DNA from: an uncultured Granulosicoccaceae bacterium
GTDB taxonomy: Bacteria; Pseudomonadota; Gammaproteobacteria; Granulosicoccales; Granulosicoccaceae
NCBI GenBank assembly: GCA_938005265.1
Contig: CALLOA010000032.1
Span: 1-64,000, forward strand
Length of the DNA: 64,000 bases
Reading direction: 5' to 3'
The notes beneath the pieces are model-generated. The model saw only the letters and a list, made by a program, of their open reading frames with translations. It was not told where the DNA came from and made no database searches. The number at the start of each line of letters is the position of its first letter. Within the stretch, counting starts at the first letter, position 1. The position numbers were made by a program, and so were the translations under genes. Shown here piece after piece: positions 53,931-63,968 of this stretch.

Positions 53931-56756
53931 TCAAACGTTCACCAGGATTCGCACGGCAACCAGATTTGCCGTGGTTTCAAGCAATGCGTCATTGCTTGCC
54001 TGTTTCAGATTTTGCAAGGCGGTGACTTCATCATCGCGTACTGATGGATTCACTTTTTGCAATTCAACCAAGCGATCAATTTCGGTTTGCAGGGTATTTT
54101 CGACGTTGGCTTGTGCCTCGGAAATTATGCCATCGAGCCTGGATTTGGCCATCTTCTCGGAGTGATCAAGCAGAAAGCGGATTATTTCCTGCTGCCCCTT
54201 TATCACCAGCTTGAGTTTTTGTAATTCAATTCTCTGCCGAACACTGTTTGCATCCAGTTCTGCCAGAGCTGCGGTGTAGTCTTTCTTGTTACTGCCCAGT
54301 AAAAAACGTTCCGGGCCAGCACTAAGATAGCGCCCGATATCCAGCGACTGATCGGCGATACATTCGTAGGTGTAGGTGGCGTCGACCAGCATGATATTTT
54401 TGGGGAAACTGCCATTACTGATAGCGCTGGCATTGGCCTGCCCCAGGGCCTCATCAAGAATCATGTCCATGGCATTTTCAACCATGGGGTGATCCCATGT
54501 CAGGAAAGTCAGTTCTTCGCGCTCTAAGGCCTGTAAACGCTGAAAGGTAATAGTCACACCGCTGTCTGATACACCCGGAAAGCGATCGATGTGCATATTG
54601 TCGCTGGGTTTTACAATCCAGCTGCCGTTAGTTTGTTCTTCGTGATCCACGCCAAAGCAGTCAAATACATTTGCCATGAAATCTGCCAGAGCGAATTCGC
54701 GTTCCTCACGCTCCAGCATATCCAGATGATGTTGTACCTGCCCGACACGATTGGAGTTCAATTCAAGTAAGCGGTCACGCCCTGCATCGAGCTGTTGATT
54801 CAGGTGGCGGCAAATTTTTTGTGAATTTTCAATCAAGGCGTCAACATCTTTAGTCGGTGTATCGTATGGCTGGCCTTGCGTTTGAGTTTCGAAAATGGCG
54901 TTGAATTCTTGTTGCAATTCCCGCTTTACACTGCTGCCAACGCGACAGCAGGTTTCGAAGGCATCAAGCCCTTCGTGATACCAGCGCATCAGGTGGTGTT
55001 CGCGACTTCCTTCTATGTAAGGAACATGTAACTGAATGTCTTCGAGCTGGCCAATCCGGTCCAGACGGCCAATACGTTGCTCCAGTAAATCCGGAATGAC
55101 CGGTAACTCCAATAACACAAGGTGATGCAAGTACTGAAAGTTACGTCCTTCACTTCCGATTTCTGAACAAATCAGCAAGCGGCAGCCGTCTTCTGTATCT
55201 GCGAACCAGGCAGCTGAGCGATCACGTTCTACTATCGTCATGCCTTCATGAAAAACCGCACATTCGATACCTTGCAGGCGCAAGTTTTCCTGTAATGAAA
55301 GGACAGTGTCAGGGGAGGAGCAGATGACCAGTAATTTTTCGCCGTCACTGGATGCGAGTAGCTCGATTAACCATTCGCACTGGCGTGCGTCACTAATTAT
55401 CTTTGTGTTATCCGCGTCGTCAGATAAAGCGTGAGGAATCAAATTTCGCTGCGGAAAACCGCTAATCGTGCTGCGTGTGTTTCTGAACAACACCCGGCCT
55501 GTGCCGTGGCGATCAATCAGTCCTGAAACAATAGTGTCTGTCAGGTCGCTCATTGTGCGTGTGCTGAAATTTTTTAAAACCTCGCGTTCCGTGTCACTCC
55601 AGCTGCGTTCCAGTGCCTTGCCTACGGTATCAAGTTGTTTGTCATTGAGGTCCTTGTCGGACAGGAGAAGGTTGGCAATCTCTGCGATCTTCTCAAAATT
55701 TTTCTCTTCTTCGCGGAAGCCTGCCAGATCCGGGTAACGTTGCGGGTCAAGTAGTTTTAAACGAGCAAAATGACTGGCCTGGCCGAGTTGTTCGGGGGTT
55801 GCTGTAAGCAGCAGCACCGATGGAGTTACCCGGGCGATGTCTTCAATTATCTGATATTCCCTGGAAACACTATCCGGCTCCCATTGCAGATGGTGTGCTT
55901 CATCGACGGTCAAGCAGTCCCAGGCAGCCGTTGTTGCAGCATCCGATATGTCTTCATTGTCACGCAGTGACTCGAGACTGCACAGCACCAGTTGCTGAGC
56001 CAGAAAGGGATTGGCAGAGGGTGCATCGCCCAGCGCGTCGAAGCGATCTTTGTCAATAATATGAAAATGCAAATTGAACTTGCGCAGCATTTCCACCAGC
56101 CATTGATGAATCAGTGATTCCGGCACTACCACCAGGACCCGCGAAATACGGTGTTGCGCCAGTTGTCGCTGCAGTATCAGACCGGCCTCGATGGTTTTAC
56201 CCAAGCCTACCTCATCAGCCAGTAGTACACGCGGATGCAGGCGATCACTGACCTCGGCGGCGATATAGATCTGGTGTGGAATGATTGCGACTCTAGCGCC
56301 GGATAGCCCCCGGATGGGCGACTGTTGCCGGCTTTGACGGTATTCGTAGACACTGGTACGCAAGCGATACCATCGGTAGCTGTCAAGTTGCCCCGCGAAT
56401 AGTCGGTCTTTTGGCGTGTTAAATCGCAAACGGTTGTCGAGATCAAGCTCTTCGAGAGAAGCTGCAGTGCCGTCGTCACGCTTTCCGTGATAGGTGATGT
56501 AACCGTTGTCATCACTGATGGACTCGACAGTTAACATCCATTGTTCTTCACTTTTTACCCTGTCACCAACCGCGAATACGATACGCGTCAGCGGTGAATT
56601 GTCACGCGAATAAATCCGCTTTTCAGCCGCTGCCGGGAATATGATGGTTATTTGTCGAAACCCGACTTCAGCGATGACCCCGAGGCCAAGGCCGGTTTCT
56701 GTATCACTCACCCAGCGCTGACCTTCCGCGAAGTCAGTCGATTGTTGTTTTGTCAC
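53931..56756 (-). CDS. rapA: RNA polymerase-associated ATPase RapA
   Basis: The 941-residue SWI2/SNF2 ATPase recycles RNA polymerase. An N-terminal tandem of SH3/Tudor-like domains (GQRWVSDTETGLGLGVI) precedes Walker A ADEVGLGKTIEAGLILQ, DEAH in VDEAHHLQW, and LLTATPEQ. The helicase C half has SEIGSEGRNFQ and RIGRLDRIGQ. Length is close to E. coli RapA (968). Its ATG overlaps the avtA stop by four bases. Confidence 0.96.
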   Translation of the reverse strand: MTKQQSTDFAEGQRWVSDTETGLGLGVIAEVGFRQITIIFPAAAEKRIYSRDNSPLTRIVFAVGDRVKSEEQWMLTVESISDDNGYITYHGKRDDGTAASLEELDLDNRLRFNTPKDRLFAGQLDSYRWYRLRTSVYEYRQSRQQSPIRGLSGARVAIIPHQIYIAAEVSDRLHPRVLLADEVGLGKTIEAGLILQRQLAQHRISRVLVVVPESLIHQWLVEMLRKFNLHFHIIDKDRFDALGDAPSANPFLAQQLVLCSLESLRDNEDISDAATTAAWDCLTVDEAHHLQWEPDSVSREYQIIEDIARVTPSVLLLTATPEQLGQASHFARLKLLDPQRYPDLAGFREEEKNFEKIAEIANLLLSDKDLNDKQLDTVGKALERSWSDTEREVLKNFSTRTMSDLTDTIVSGLIDRHGTGRVLFRNTRSTISGFPQRNLIPHALSDDADNTKIISDARQCEWLIELLASSDGEKLLVICSSPDTVLSLQENLRLQGIECAVFHEGMTIVERDRSAAWFADTEDGCRLLICSEIGSEGRNFQYLHHLVLLELPVIPDLLEQRIGRLDRIGQLEDIQLHVPYIEGSREHHLMRWYHEGLDAFETCCRVGSSVKRELQQEFNAIFETQTQGQPYDTPTKDVDALIENSQKICRHLNQQLDAGRDRLLELNSNRVGQVQHHLDMLEREEREFALADFMANVFDCFGVDHEEQTNGSWIVKPSDNMHIDRFPGVSDSGVTITFQRLQALEREELTFLTWDHPMVENAMDMILDEALGQANASAISNGSFPKNIMLVDATYTYECIADQSLDIGRYLSAGPERFLLGSNKKDYTAALAELDANSVRQRIELQKLKLVIKGQQEIIRFLLDHSEKMAKSRLDGIISEAQANVENTLQTEIDRLVELQKVNPSVRDDEVTALQNLKQASNDALLETTANLVAVRILVNV

Positions 56757-58054
56757 GATGTTATGTATGCCTTTTTTACTTCTTCTGCGATCAATTCAAT
56801 ACCTCGTTGCACATTGCTGTCATCCGTTGCATAACTGATGCGAATGCATTCGTGGCAGTGGCGCCAGGATTTATCCATACCCGGGAAAAAATAATGTCCT
56901 GGAACAACTATCACCCCCCTTTCTTTAAGACGCTGGTACAGCGTCTCTGAGTCTATGGGTAAATCCCTGAACCACAACCATAGAAAAATAGCGCCTTCAG
57001 GAACATGTGCAAATGCCGGCAGACCCGCCATATTGTGGTCAAAGCAGGCAAGTGCCCTTTCAGCTTTGGCGCGGTAGAAAGGGCGTATGTGTTCACGGCT
57101 CAATGAAAGTATTTCACCACTGGCAAACAAAGGTGCCAGCATAGCGGGCCCAAGGCTGCCTGGTGTCAGGTTTATGATGGAATTCATGCGCCTGATTAGC
57201 GCAGTAATTTCCCTGGAGGCGATGATAATACCTGTGCGTAGTGCCGGCAGTCCGAGTTTCGACAAACTCATGCATAGTATTATATTGTTGTGCCAGTCGA
57301 GACTGACGTCGCTGTGAATGATGTCGGGAAAAGGTTCACCATAAGCATTATCTATGATTAGCGGTATGCCATTTTCACGAGCCAGGCTGTCCAGCCCGGT
57401 CAGTTCCTTGTCGGTGATGACATTGCCGGTAGGATTGGTGGGGCGTGAAACGCAAATAGCACCGGCATCGCCGGGTATGGTAAGTGAGTCAAAATCGATG
57501 TGATACTTGAAACGATGATCGTCCGTTATATCAATCAAGGGTCGGTTCGAGACAAAGAATGATTGATGAATCGCAACATCTTCGTAGCCGATATACTCCG
57601 GCGCCAAGGGCAGGACAATTTTGCGTTGCTGTCCGCTGGCAGGGCCCGCAAGCAGATTGAACAACAGGAAAAAAGCATTTTGACTGCCATTGGTAAGAAC
57701 GATGTTGTCGGCATCCAGGTTCCAGCCATAGCGCGAATTGAGTTGATCCTGCAGTGCCAGTATCAGCGCGCCAGCTCCACCGGGTTCACCGTACAGGCCG
57801 ACATGGCGATAAAAGGTGTCGTTATCGCGGGCGACAGCCTGAAGGCAGTGCCGGTAACGTTCAATCACTGCCGGAATTTTTGCCGGGTTGCCACCACCGA
57901 GCATCAGGTATTCCCTGTCGCTTGTGAGTAGCTCGGCCAGATCGTCCATCAGGACTCCGATTCCGGATGGTTGGGCGAATCGGTTTCCGAAATCAGTAAA
58001 TTTCAACGCTGCGTAAGTCACTTTTAAACCTGAGCAAGCGGTATTGTACTGCAA
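56753..58054 (-). CDS. avtA: Valine-pyruvate aminotransferase
   Basis: The 433-residue PLP enzyme transfers an amino group between valine and pyruvate (or 2-oxobutyrate-type acids). Strong family words: MLGGGNPAKIP, NGSQNAFFLLFNL, PLAPEYIGY, CVSRPTNPTGNVITDKEL, the PLP lysine in MSLSKLGLPALR, and PEGAIFLWLWFRDLP. This agrees closely with E. coli AvtA in sequence style and length (417). The end overlaps rapA as ATGA. Confidence 0.93.
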   Translation of the reverse strand: MQYNTACSGLKVTYAALKFTDFGNRFAQPSGIGVLMDDLAELLTSDREYLMLGGGNPAKIPAVIERYRHCLQAVARDNDTFYRHVGLYGEPGGAGALILALQDQLNSRYGWNLDADNIVLTNGSQNAFFLLFNLLAGPASGQQRKIVLPLAPEYIGYEDVAIHQSFFVSNRPLIDITDDHRFKYHIDFDSLTIPGDAGAICVSRPTNPTGNVITDKELTGLDSLARENGIPLIIDNAYGEPFPDIIHSDVSLDWHNNIILCMSLSKLGLPALRTGIIIASREITALIRRMNSIINLTPGSLGPAMLAPLFASGEILSLSREHIRPFYRAKAERALACFDHNMAGLPAFAHVPEGAIFLWLWFRDLPIDSETLYQRLKERGVIVVPGHYFFPGMDKSWRHCHECIRISYATDDSNVQRGIELIAEEVKKAYITS

Positions 58055-58169
58055 GCTCGGGCAGTGCGCTTAATTCCGGTGCTGAGTGGGGTAAGTGTTG
58101 TTTGCGGCGCCAAGTAACAGAATTGACAAGGCGCTCAACGGGAGATGTGGTGGTTCGCTCAGGTCCGGC

Positions 58170-59195
58170 TCACGCGTTACCAAAGCATACATTCTGCAAC
58201 CAGCGGCGCGTAGATTGCAGATTCAGGACGATGCGGCGAATGGCGGCAATCATTGGCTCTTCAACTTCGATTTTGGCAAACACGGTGGCCGGATCCGAAG
58301 AGAATACCTCAATGCGGTCAATGTGGCTGCTGGAGAAACGATTGTTGTTGTTACCAACAGTCATGATGCTCTGGAACCCGTTGTTGTGCGCAACGCCAAT
58401 AGCCTCGCTGTCGAATGAGCCAAATGGATAGGCGAAGCTGGGAGACTCGACAATGCCATTGAGATCAGAGGCGTCCAGCTGCCGCATTAATTCGTGCTTG
58501 TCGCAGTTTTCAAGATTGTAGTGATCTTTCGTGTGATAGCCGAAACTGATGTCGCTTTTCTTCATCTCTTCAATCTGATCCACCGGTGAATACAGATTGT
58601 GATTACTTTCAAATTGAATCACTTCCCGTAAACGCACACTGAGCTCACGGATATTGGCAGGTGAGAAATGAGTTTTTACCTTGTCAACAATTTGTGAACG
58701 CGTTTCCAGGCCTAGTAGATCAGGAAATTGCTGGCACACTGACAATGCTTTTTGAGGGTGCATTGCCAGCGCCCAGTTTAGCTCATTGACCCATACCAAG
58801 TTGCCTTTAACAGCACACCCTATAAGGTATACACAGGCAGGCATGCGATATTTTCGTAGCAGTGGCAGCGCATTGTCATAAACCGAGGTATAACCGTCAT
58901 CGAAAGTAATCAGAACCGGGTTGTCCGGCAGATTCGGTTTTGCCAGATCTTCGACTTTGATTACGTTGTAGTGTTTGGCAAGGTACTTGAGGTTTGCCTC
59001 GAACATGGCCACAGACACAGAAACACCCAGTCTGTCGGTATAGGGTGAAACGTGATCTTCAACGGCGTGATAGAGCAGCACACGGGGTGTCTTCTTACGC
59101 AGTTGAATTACGTGACGTGCGAACCCAAGACGGTACAGCAGGATGCCCAGCATATGCAGCAGATCGCGAGTTGTATTAGCGGGGCGGTTGTACAT
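58170..59195 (-). CDS. Polysaccharide deacetylase (NodB-type)
   Basis: The 341-residue product contains the NodB homology marks: VLLYHAVEDH, the metal/catalytic TFDDGYTSVYDNALPLL, HTKDHYNLENC and FAYPFGSFD. Such carbohydrate esterase family 4 enzymes remove N-acetyl groups from surface or extracellular glycans. No clear signal peptide is present, only a moderately hydrophobic start (LLHMLGILLYRLGF), so it may act on a lipid-linked or cytoplasmic-side intermediate. The next gene upstream on this strand is a formyltransferase, suggesting a glycan-modification pair. Confidence 0.88.
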   Translation of the reverse strand: MYNRPANTTRDLLHMLGILLYRLGFARHVIQLRKKTPRVLLYHAVEDHVSPYTDRLGVSVSVAMFEANLKYLAKHYNVIKVEDLAKPNLPDNPVLITFDDGYTSVYDNALPLLRKYRMPACVYLIGCAVKGNLVWVNELNWALAMHPQKALSVCQQFPDLLGLETRSQIVDKVKTHFSPANIRELSVRLREVIQFESNHNLYSPVDQIEEMKKSDISFGYHTKDHYNLENCDKHELMRQLDASDLNGIVESPSFAYPFGSFDSEAIGVAHNNGFQSIMTVGNNNNRFSSSHIDRIEVFSSDPATVFAKIEVEEPMIAAIRRIVLNLQSTRRWLQNVCFGNA

Positions 59196-59547
59196 GTTAT
59201 TGCATTTTTCTTTATGCTGGTAAAAGACTTACCCGACAGCTTTTCGTTTGCTGCCACTACTTGGTATCGGCTGTAAAAAGGCTGTAAAAATCGACGATTA
59301 GCTAACTACTTCACAATCTTCGACGCGATAATGTTTACCCGGCATGCTGGCAATAACCTCGTGCTGACTGGTACTGACCAGGCGTCTGGAACGAGAATAA
59401 TTGTTATTCGAAAGCATAATGGATACACGTTGTTTTTAAAGGATTCTTGCACAATAATTATTGAGCTTTTACAACTTATAGCTTTCCAATAACAGGAAAT
59501 GTGCGGCAGTTCCCAATGTTTTAGCTGACCGGGGTGCGATGCCTCTT
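59196..59547. other. Intergenic region between formyltransferase and deacetylase
   Basis: These 352 bases are AT-rich and hold no supported gene. I saw no strong terminator or promoter pair. Confidence 0.4.
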
Positions 59548-60342
59548 TTAGGTCTCCCGCTGCCATTGTTGCAGAACTTTTGTTACCTGCTTTTCCGCGG
59601 CTACAGTCCGGTCTACCCAGCGAAATTCCCGGCCCAGTCCAAGGTCCTGTTTGTGAAACTTGATGTTGCCCTCCAGCGCATCTGCCACTGCTTTGAGGTA
59701 CAGATTTGCACCGGTTATTACACCTTTGGCAAAAATGTGTGTTTCAGTATCACCGGCTTCGTAGTCCACTTTTCCGGTGTAGACAATGCCACCACCGTCT
59801 ACTTCCGACACCAGTTCATGCACTGTAACGCCAAGCTTGTCCTTTTGATTGTAGTAGATGGGCCAGAACAGTGTGCTGTCACCGCGATAATAGGGTGACA
59901 AGCCTGTATGCATATTGAGTGTGCAGATGGAAGCAAGGTCGGCGATATGATCGCGGATAAGCATGGTTCCGTAAACCACGATTACTTTCGGTTTGGCCTG
60001 CCTGATCAGTTCTTCACAATCCTTTGCATTGTGTCCGGATACTGTTTGGACACGATCTTCGCCTGGCATCTTATCCGGTGCGCCATCTGGGAAAAGCAGA
60101 GTGCCCAGTAACTGTGCATCACCCGGGTGGCTGCGATTATAGAGCGCTCGTCTTATGCGTTCGCCGTACTGCCCTCGTTTGATCGTGCGTCTGACCTTTT
60201 CCTTGATGCTGCGTCTGATCGGGTCGGTTGTCAGGACAGTGGTTGTACTTTCCGGAAACTGTTCGAGAAATCGGCTCACCATGTAGCGATGTTCGTAGTT
60301 TCCCTGATTGGATGTTCCGCCTACGAGTATGACTATGCTCAT
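59548..60342 (-). CDS. Formyltransferase-family protein
   Basis: From ATG 60342 the product is 264 residues. It starts with a short strand (SIVILVGGTSNQGNYEH) and has the core formyl-transferase pattern: VVYGTMLIRDHIADL, NMHTGLSPYYRGDSTLFWPI with the catalytic His region, and VHELVSEVDGGGIVYTG. This fold uses formyl-tetrahydrofolate, as in sugar N-formyltransferases. The acceptor is unknown; an amino sugar is likely given the deacetylase next door. A basic helical stretch (about 55-80) is unusual. The open frame extends 60 bases upstream but the extension is not conserved-looking. Confidence 0.83.
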   Translation of the reverse strand: MSIVILVGGTSNQGNYEHRYMVSRFLEQFPESTTTVLTTDPIRRSIKEKVRRTIKRGQYGERIRRALYNRSHPGDAQLLGTLLFPDGAPDKMPGEDRVQTVSGHNAKDCEELIRQAKPKVIVVYGTMLIRDHIADLASICTLNMHTGLSPYYRGDSTLFWPIYYNQKDKLGVTVHELVSEVDGGGIVYTGKVDYEAGDTETHIFAKGVITGANLYLKAVADALEGNIKFHKQDLGLGREFRWVDRTVAAEKQVTKVLQQWQRET

Positions 60343-60550
60343 GACTAGCTGTGTTCTTGCTGACCAGATATTGACGTGTATCTCTAAGAAGGTAGCAGGC
60401 AAATGGCAAACAATGGCTGATAAATAATTACCAACTCAAAAATCGCAGTCTGTATGGAGGGTGGTTTTGGTGTGCCCGGTTGAAATCGGTGAGTGGGTAA
60501 CTCGCGTAGAATAGGGCATCATATCTTCGACCTATGAGCATTAGTTACGC

Positions 60551-61981
60551 GTGAAAACAGCGATTGTTTGGCTCAGACAGGATTTGCGTCTGGCAGATAA
60601 CCCGGCATTGCGATATGCCGCCGATAACGCCGAGCAGCTTTTGGTCGTTTTTATTGATGATCCCTTGCCACAGACCGCCAGTCGGCTGGGTGAGGCAAGC
60701 CGTGCCTGGTTACATCACTCACTTCTCAGTTTGCAATCTTCACTCGAGCAGCTTGATCAGACGCTGTATTTTTTCAGTGGCGCAAGTCGTGAAATACTCC
60801 AGTTACTGGTCGAGCAGACCAAAGCCTCTCTGATTGTCTGGAATCGTGCCTATGATCCTGTAAGCTGCGAGCGCGATACGGTGATCAAAGAAGAGCTTGG
60901 GAAGGTAGCGGAAGTTAAAAGTTTTAATGGCCTGCTGCTGGTTGAGCCATGGAATGGTTGTAAGGCCGACGGCTCAGCCTATCGCGTATTTACCCCGTAC
61001 TGGAGAAGAATCGAGCCAAACTTGCCAGGTGAAAAGCCTTTGGCCGCTCCACGCAAACTACCGCCAAAGCCAGCAAAAGCGCCTGCTAATTCATTGAAGC
61101 TTGCCCGGCTGGGCTTACTGCCGCAACTGGATTGGCACGAATCCATGTTGGAATATTGGCAGATTGGAGAGGCTGCAGCTCGCGACAAGTGCCGCGAGTT
61201 TATTGCTGCAACAGTTACAGATTACCGGGAGCAAAGGGATCTGCCGGGTACAGAAGGAACCTCGCGCCTGTCGCCGCATTTGCATTTTGGTGAAATTAGC
61301 CCGCGACAGATTATCCATAACCTCTATCGTGCTCATGACAGTGTCAGTGAAAAGAACTCGGGTACGCAAACTTATGCCAAAGAGATTGTCTGGCGTGAAT
61401 TTGCCTATCATTTGCTGTTTTACTTTCCGCAAACTATCGAGCAACCACTGGACAATCGATTTGATGCTTTTCCATGGCCAAAAGTATCGAAAGCGAAACT
61501 GCGACGCTGGCAACAGGGTATGACCGGGATTCCCATCGTTGATGCCGGGATGAGGCAGTTGTGGCAAACCGGGTGGATGCATAACCGGGTTCGCATGATC
61601 GTAGCTTCGTTCTTGGTCAAGAACATGTTGATTCCATGGCAGCAGGGTGAGCGCTGGTTCAGGGATACGCTGGTCGATGCAGATCTGGCGAGTAATGTTA
61701 TGGGCTGGCAATGGACCGCAGGATGTGGTGCGGATGCCGCACCGTACTTCCGGGTTTTCAATCCTGTTTTGCAAGGCGAAAAATTTGATCGTGACGGTGA
61801 ATACGTCAAACACTGGGTGCCGGAACTGACCACGTTGGACAGAAAATTCATACACAAGCCCTGGGAATTGCCTGCCGCCGAGTTTGCGAAGCTGGATTAT
61901 CCGCAGCCGGTTGCGGACCTGAAAATCAGCCGCCAGCGTGCTTTGGATGCCTTCGCAGAAATCAGGAAATCCACTTCCTAG
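60551..61981 (+). CDS. phrB: Deoxyribodipyrimidine photo-lyase (class I CPD)
   Basis: The 476-residue flavoprotein repairs UV-made cyclobutane pyrimidine dimers with light. The N-terminal antenna-domain start is VWLRQDLRLADNPALRYA. The FAD-binding half has GTSRLSPHLHFGEISPRQI, WREFAYHLLFYFPQ, WMHNRVRMIVASFLVKNM and SNVMGWQWTAGCGADAAPYF. The tryptophans of the electron chain are in place. Length fits PhrB (472 in E. coli). The start is GTG 60551. Confidence 0.94.
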   Translation: MKTAIVWLRQDLRLADNPALRYAADNAEQLLVVFIDDPLPQTASRLGEASRAWLHHSLLSLQSSLEQLDQTLYFFSGASREILQLLVEQTKASLIVWNRAYDPVSCERDTVIKEELGKVAEVKSFNGLLLVEPWNGCKADGSAYRVFTPYWRRIEPNLPGEKPLAAPRKLPPKPAKAPANSLKLARLGLLPQLDWHESMLEYWQIGEAAARDKCREFIAATVTDYREQRDLPGTEGTSRLSPHLHFGEISPRQIIHNLYRAHDSVSEKNSGTQTYAKEIVWREFAYHLLFYFPQTIEQPLDNRFDAFPWPKVSKAKLRRWQQGMTGIPIVDAGMRQLWQTGWMHNRVRMIVASFLVKNMLIPWQQGERWFRDTLVDADLASNVMGWQWTAGCGADAAPYFRVFNPVLQGEKFDRDGEYVKHWVPELTTLDRKFIHKPWELPAAEFAKLDYPQPVADLKISRQRALDAFAEIRKSTS

Positions 61982-62051
61982 GCCTTTGTTCTTGCAACTT
62001 TTCGTGGCAGATCAAGTCTATAATTGGAATCAGAAACGACAGGACAGACCA

Positions 62052-63020
62052 TTGAAATACGATCGAAAGGCCCAGCCTGGGGCCCGACTCAGTAGCCCAA
62101 AACGCCCGAAGTCACGCCGGTCTGCCCTTGTAACCGCACCTGCAAATGAGTTTGTGCACAAGCCAGCAAGGACCTGGTTCAGCGGATTCTCGGTCTCTTT
62201 GGGAGCCCTGACGCTCTCTATGGTTGCAGCCTCGCTTCTGGCCTTTTTTTCGGGTTTCACAGCAAAGTCGTCCAATGCGGCGACAGACTCGGAACTCTTT
62301 GGAGTTGCCGAATTATTTACATCACATGGCTGTTACAGCTGCCCTCCAGCTGATGCGCTGTTTGAAAAAATGATCAAGGAGCACCCTAATGTTGTCGCGC
62401 TTGAATATCATGTCGATTACTGGGATACGCTGATTCATGGTAGTGACGGGTCATTTAAAGATCCGTTCTCGAGTTCTGATTACACGCTAAGGCAACAAGC
62501 CTATAACAACCAGTATCTGGAAGGGCGTCGCGGTGTTTACACACCTCAAATGGTTCTCAACGGCAGCTATGGAGCAGTCGGATCGCAAAAGGAATATATT
62601 GATTACGCTCTGAACAATCTTCCACAACCTGCCATGCAGCTTGCCGTTAAACCCAGCGAGAACAGTGATAACGGTGGCAATACACTCAGCCTCAATATTT
62701 CTGCCCGCGCCAATGAAGATGAACTTCCCTTGAAAAGTGGCTTATGGCTGATGGTTTTTCACAAGGAGCGCACGACCAAGATCACCGGTGGCGAAAACAA
62801 CAGGAAAACGCTGACCAATCATCACATCGTTACCTCCATACAGCCTATCGGACGAGTGGGCAAAACTATAGCTGGCAAGACCGAAGACGGCGCCATTCTG
62901 CTGGCTGAGAATGTCAGGGTTGAGCTTGAAGAAGGTCAGGGGTGTGCCGTACTGATTCAGGATGCCTTGCCCGGAAATGTGTATGCCGCGGGTTATTGCG
63001 ATCGCTCGATCTGGAAGTAA
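62052..63020 (+). CDS. DUF1223 thioredoxin-fold exported protein
   Basis: From TTG 62052 (AGGA about ten bases upstream) the product is 322 residues with a long basic N-region, one hydrophobic helix (LGALTLSMVAASLLAFFSGF) and a periplasmic DUF1223 domain. Marks: AELFTSHGCYSCPPADALF with CxxC, HVDYWDTL, GRRGVYTPQMVLNG. The family has a thioredoxin-like fold and an uncertain biochemical role. The frame continues upstream to 61938, overlapping the photolyase, but that part is unlikely to be coding. A photolyase neighbour suggests no clear function. Confidence 0.87.
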   Translation: MKYDRKAQPGARLSSPKRPKSRRSALVTAPANEFVHKPARTWFSGFSVSLGALTLSMVAASLLAFFSGFTAKSSNAATDSELFGVAELFTSHGCYSCPPADALFEKMIKEHPNVVALEYHVDYWDTLIHGSDGSFKDPFSSSDYTLRQQAYNNQYLEGRRGVYTPQMVLNGSYGAVGSQKEYIDYALNNLPQPAMQLAVKPSENSDNGGNTLSLNISARANEDELPLKSGLWLMVFHKERTTKITGGENNRKTLTNHHIVTSIQPIGRVGKTIAGKTEDGAILLAENVRVELEEGQGCAVLIQDALPGNVYAAGYCDRSIWK

Positions 63021-63320
63021 GCCTGTTCTTCTTTCCGACAGATACCCCTCCTCAGTGCTTGAGCACTGAATGATAATTCCAATTGGGCCGCGGGGCTCAA
63101 TTGCGATCGTTTACCCAGAATTTCCCCGGATTGACTTGCCTTGCTCGCCCTGGTCGCAACGTCAAGGTGGGTATCGTCAAAAAAATGCCAACAGACGTGA
63201 GGTTCATTCTGCGCGACTGAAACTGAACTTTCGGTCATGGGCAAACCGTCACAGCGGTGCTATTGTCTAATGACCGTTTCGTTTTACTCACCTTTCGATG
63301 CTGGAGAGTTATTGCATCTG
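63021..63320. other. Intergenic region before the last gene
   Basis: These 300 bases carry no supported gene. A short dyad, CTTGAGCACTGA-like (TCAGTGCTTGAGCACTGA, 63053-63070), is a near-palindrome and could be a weak terminator or a regulator site. Confidence 0.4.
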
Positions 63321-63968
63321 ATGCTCGATCCTATTTTGAGTGGCATGCCGGGTTTCGTCACTAGATGGCAAGGCCCTGGTAAGGCAGGTTTCTGTATAGC
63401 GTTGATTGCCCTTCAGTCATTGCTGTTCGCACCTGCGCCGGCTTATGCCCGGAACAGCAATGATTCCCCTGTGTTTCGCTACTCCGGCACCGGCCTGTCA
63501 CGTCTGTATGCGGACACACAGTGGGGTGTTCAGGCAGTACGTCACTCCGAGCTGGATTTCTTTCCATTATTTTCCAGCGGTGCCATCGGCTTATGGGTGT
63601 TCGACAACATCGGCGTCGAGGTATTTGGCGACTTCGGGCTCGGCAGTTTTGAAAGAGATGACTTTGAAGTTGAAGTTGAGGAAGCCGGTGGCATTGCGAT
63701 GAGATTCCAATCGCCCCCGCGAAAGGGGTTCTCAGTTTTTTTTACAGCGGGTTACGTCGATTACCAGCTAGCTCAGGTGGTCGATGATGAACGTGGTGTC
63801 AGCCGTGTAAGCCAGGGGTTTGCGGGCTTGCGCCTTAGTGTAGGATTGGCTCAGCGACTGCCTGTGTTTGAAAGCGTGCTGATAACCGGTGAATATCGTA
63901 ACTATTACAGTGAGGATGAGCTACAGCTTGATTCGCTCGCTTTGGGATTGCGGTTTAATATCCAATGA
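63321..63968 (+). CDS. Putative outer-membrane barrel protein, unknown function
   Basis: From ATG 63321 the product is 215 residues; ATGs at 63237 and 63270 would give a longer N-region. Signal core: AGFCIALIALQSLLFAPAPAYA. The mature part alternates in strands (IGLWVFDNIGVEVFGDFGLG, KGFSVFFTAGYVDYQLAQ, ESVLITGEYRNYY) and ends LALGLRFNIQ, consistent with an eight-strand barrel. I do not recognise the family. It is similar in size and style to the protein at 43671, without clear sequence identity. Confidence 0.7.
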   Translation: MLDPILSGMPGFVTRWQGPGKAGFCIALIALQSLLFAPAPAYARNSNDSPVFRYSGTGLSRLYADTQWGVQAVRHSELDFFPLFSSGAIGLWVFDNIGVEVFGDFGLGSFERDDFEVEVEEAGGIAMRFQSPPRKGFSVFFTAGYVDYQLAQVVDDERGVSRVSQGFAGLRLSVGLAQRLPVFESVLITGEYRNYYSEDELQLDSLALGLRFNIQ

